A stretch of DNA of 33,684 nt from Hypsibius dujardini (taxonomy: Eukaryota > Tardigrada > Eutardigrada > Parachela > Hypsibiidae), in contig LRSR01014686.1 of the NCBI GenBank assembly GCA_001579985.1, positions 1 through 33,684 on the forward strand. The letters run 5' to 3'. Positions 31,508 through 33,684 of the stretch are shown here, one piece after another. A program made the translations under genes and the position numbers. Under the pieces are notes generated by a model. It had not been told where the DNA came from. It did no database searches and saw only the letters and a list, made by a program, of their open reading frames with translations. Position 1 is the stretch's first letter. Each line of letters starts with the position of its first letter.

Positions 31508-32948
31508 ATGGCTCGCTCCGTCGCTCTGGTGGTATTTGCCACCCTCCTCGCTGCGGTCTCCGCCGGCCAACAGCAACAACAACGCTTCCCCATTGCCAGC
31601 AGCCTTCGTGTGGCGAGTCAACAGAGCCAAGAACTCACCATCAAACTCGGCGATGACCATCTGACCTGTGCGGACCCCCTGAAATGCCCGGGCGAGGTCA
31701 AAACCGTCACCGCTGACTACGGCACGTCTGGAAGGAAGGGCCGTCTCACCGCCACCTACCTGGACGATGGTACGCTCAAAATCCAGACGGAGGGCATCAC
31801 CGTCGGCAGCTCCTCCGAGGCAGTGCTCAGTCGGACGGATCTTCTCATTGGAGATGATTCGCCAGGGTGTCGGCTGACGGCTAGCAACACTGTCCTCAAA
31901 TTCGGCGCGTGCGGCTTCAAGCAGATTATCCGCGATGACGTCATCTACCGGGAGATTGTCATCCAGGTGCGACATCGCTTCACCAAGATTCCCACCTCTA
32001 TCGTCCACCTTGTAGGGGGATTCAACGTACGAATCCAGGTGTACCTGCACTTGAGGATCAATCAGCCGGACTTGCCTACTCCCGACGCACCCCGTACACC
32101 CCCTACACTGGGCGTGTGCTCCGCTCTAACTCATAAGTAAGTGGGAACGGACTAACAAGTCGACAAATGGAGGCAGGCAGGGAGGCAGACAGACATACAA
32201 ACAGACCGACTAACAAGCAGACTTATTTTTATGAAAATCGGTAAAAATATTTACGAGCATTTCTTCAGATTGACGGCTGAGGTGCCCGAAATACCCAATC
32301 GACTGCAATTCAGCTTGTCGCCGGAGAACTACATCCCCGAAGCGGTGGGTTTCCAGCCCGAGACTTGTGTGCTGCGACCTTTCTTCAATAATAATATTCT
32401 CTCGCTGGATCCCGCACACGAAATCATCATCATCAATAATGGGTAAGAGTGAGGATGCTTAATCTTTAAGTGATAATAATTCCTATGTTTGCTGATCTCC
32501 CTCCACCTTCCTTGCAGAATCTTCGAAGGAAATGACGAACATATGCTGAAACAGAGCATCACTGACGGGCAGTTGTACCGCTTCCTCATCCCTCGATACT
32601 CCATCCCTAAGCAGGTGGCTGCATTGACCGGTTTGGATCCTGATAAAACTCCTCGTCTGGAATGCACAGTCTGTCTGTGTAGCATCAAGCCCGGGAAAGG
32701 GTTGAAGCCGTGCTTGCAACAGCTGCGCAACCGACAAGTTTCCGGTAAGATAAGCTTAACCGGTTGGGGCAAGCCGGCTAGATTTCAGAGAAGGACGCAA
32801 CACAAATGTGCCTTTCCGCTTTGTTGCAGCCAAACTTTCGCCATTCTGGAGGACTGCTTCCGATTTGGAGGATGTCGCAACGCCGGTTGACACTGGCCTC
32901 GAGGCCGGACCTGTAGAGGTTGTCCCTGGCAGTAATCTATTCTACTAA
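31508..32948 (+). CDS. Gene G: secreted ZP-domain protein, 382 aa
   Basis: Exons 31508-32136, 32269-32442, 32518-32744, 32830-32948; GT-AG joints, phases 2, 2, 1. Signal peptide MARSVALVVFATLLAAVSA, then a short Gln run. ZP-N-like part: LTCADPLKC, SPGCRLTASNTVLKFGACG, VIYREIVIQV; the final Cys expected at its end is not seen (VRIQVYLHL). The phase 2-2 exon (174 bases) has VPEIPNRLQFSLS, PETCVLRPFF and EIIIINNG, close to the ZP-C pattern of Cys followed by a hydrophobic strand and NG. The next exon has LYRFLIPRYSIP and RLECTVCLCSIKPG, the terminal ZP-C motif. A further small exon adds an acidic tail ending NLFY. No membrane segment. An in-frame upstream stretch lacks an ATG, so 31508 is the start. 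Poly(A) signal at 33001-33006. Confidence 0.87.
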
Positions 32949-33000
32949 GCCAGAAGAAGAACCATTTCAAGAGAGCCGTTTTGAGTGAATGACTTTTAAC

Positions 33001-33006
33001 AATAAA
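33001..33006 (+). terminator. Poly(A) signal of gene G
   Basis: AATAAA 53 bases after the stop codon. Confidence 0.65.
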
Positions 33007-33009
33007 CAT

Positions 33010-33684
33010 CCCAAAGCTGTTTTTTATGACTCCATTGCATGTCAGAATTTAACATTTTACGGTCTCTTTCTTGAAGTGCGCACCTGAGCTGAATTTAATG
33101 TGCTAATGTTTTTGACGTTCGATTATATTGATTCAGTGTAGGTAATAAGAAAACGGAAGAATTATATCTGTTTTTCAATTTAATTTTTACAGGACTGTAC
33201 CCTATTGATATACTAGTTCATATTAATAAATTAGTTAATATACGTTATCATTTTTATACTAGTTATACTATACAATTGCTATACTATATTATACTATATT
33301 ATTATATGTACTACGTAGTTATTATTAATATATTTGTTAATATACTTATTAATATTAGTATATTAGTATTAATGTACTTGTTCTAGTTTTCTATTTTTAT
33401 TATGAGTTTTGTAGTGGCCTTTAAATTTGTCTTTAAAAAGTGGCTCCGTAAGGTCTCCTCAATGCATCTGTTTGTATCATCATGGCTCCCCTACGCAGCC
33501 CTTTATTCTTTATGTATTTGTTTTACAACAATATTATATTTGAAAATATAAAAACTAATTTTCATCCAAAGAGATTAGGCCAGTTTTTGCATGGGGAGGA
33601 ATCGTAACATACACTACATACACAGAAGTATATTATAGTCCACATGCCGTAATCGTTTGTGGGTTGTACATTTTAACTGATGGA
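33010..33684. other. Right flank, AT-rich, no gene seen
   Basis: About 33205-33390 is low-complexity sequence made of TATAC, TTAATA and ATATTA units. I see no exon before the window edge. Confidence 0.5.

Noticed and set aside
31424-32050. 208-codon minus-strand frame
   Set aside because: Antisense shadow of gene G exon 1, which has signal peptide, splice sites and family match on the plus strand.

Overview
The window looks like nuclear DNA from a small animal with a compact genome. Genes are split by many short GT-AG introns (63 to about 1,000 bases). Intergenic DNA is AT-rich. Two conserved metazoan regulators (a CREB-type bZIP factor and the CAF1/CNOT7 deadenylase) sit beside an array of secreted ZP-like genes. 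The start-site motif of those genes (TCAGTY) is the Inr form best known from arthropods, and the gene density would suit a small ecdysozoan such as a tardigrade. That placement is inference; nothing here fixes the species.

Layout. 947-3656 (minus): CREB/ATF1-like bZIP gene, five exons, 247 aa, with two CRE-like sites just upstream of its start. About 5.36-5.80 kb and 6.84-7.55 kb: two large fold-back (inverted-repeat) elements, with a possible very small minus-strand gene between them (6239-6364). 8299-8834: broken remnant of a ZP-C coding region. 10821-13886 (plus): CNOT7/CAF1 deadenylase, six exons, 549 aa, with a long Gln-rich N-terminus. 15.3-16.54 kb: repeats and further inverted-repeat elements. 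16888-33006: five secreted protein genes (called C, D, E, F and G here; E is on the minus strand), interrupted by a roughly 1 kb hairpin element at 22813-23848.

The five secreted genes differ greatly in sequence. They share a signal peptide, a large first region resembling the ZP-N half of a ZP domain (absent in E), a central exon of 141-180 bases always flanked by two phase-2 introns, and a last region resembling ZP-C with a final Cys-x-hydrophobic-x-Cys type motif. None shows a transmembrane or GPI tail. All five carry TCAG(T/A)(T/C) 37-63 bases before the ATG and GATA-type sites upstream of that. I read them as a co-regulated, fast-diverging tandem family of extracellular ZP-module proteins (egg coat, cuticle or lumen matrix are possible sites of action). 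This is the most interesting system in the window.

All exon structures were built by hand from splice signals and frame continuity; no transcript data or database search was available.
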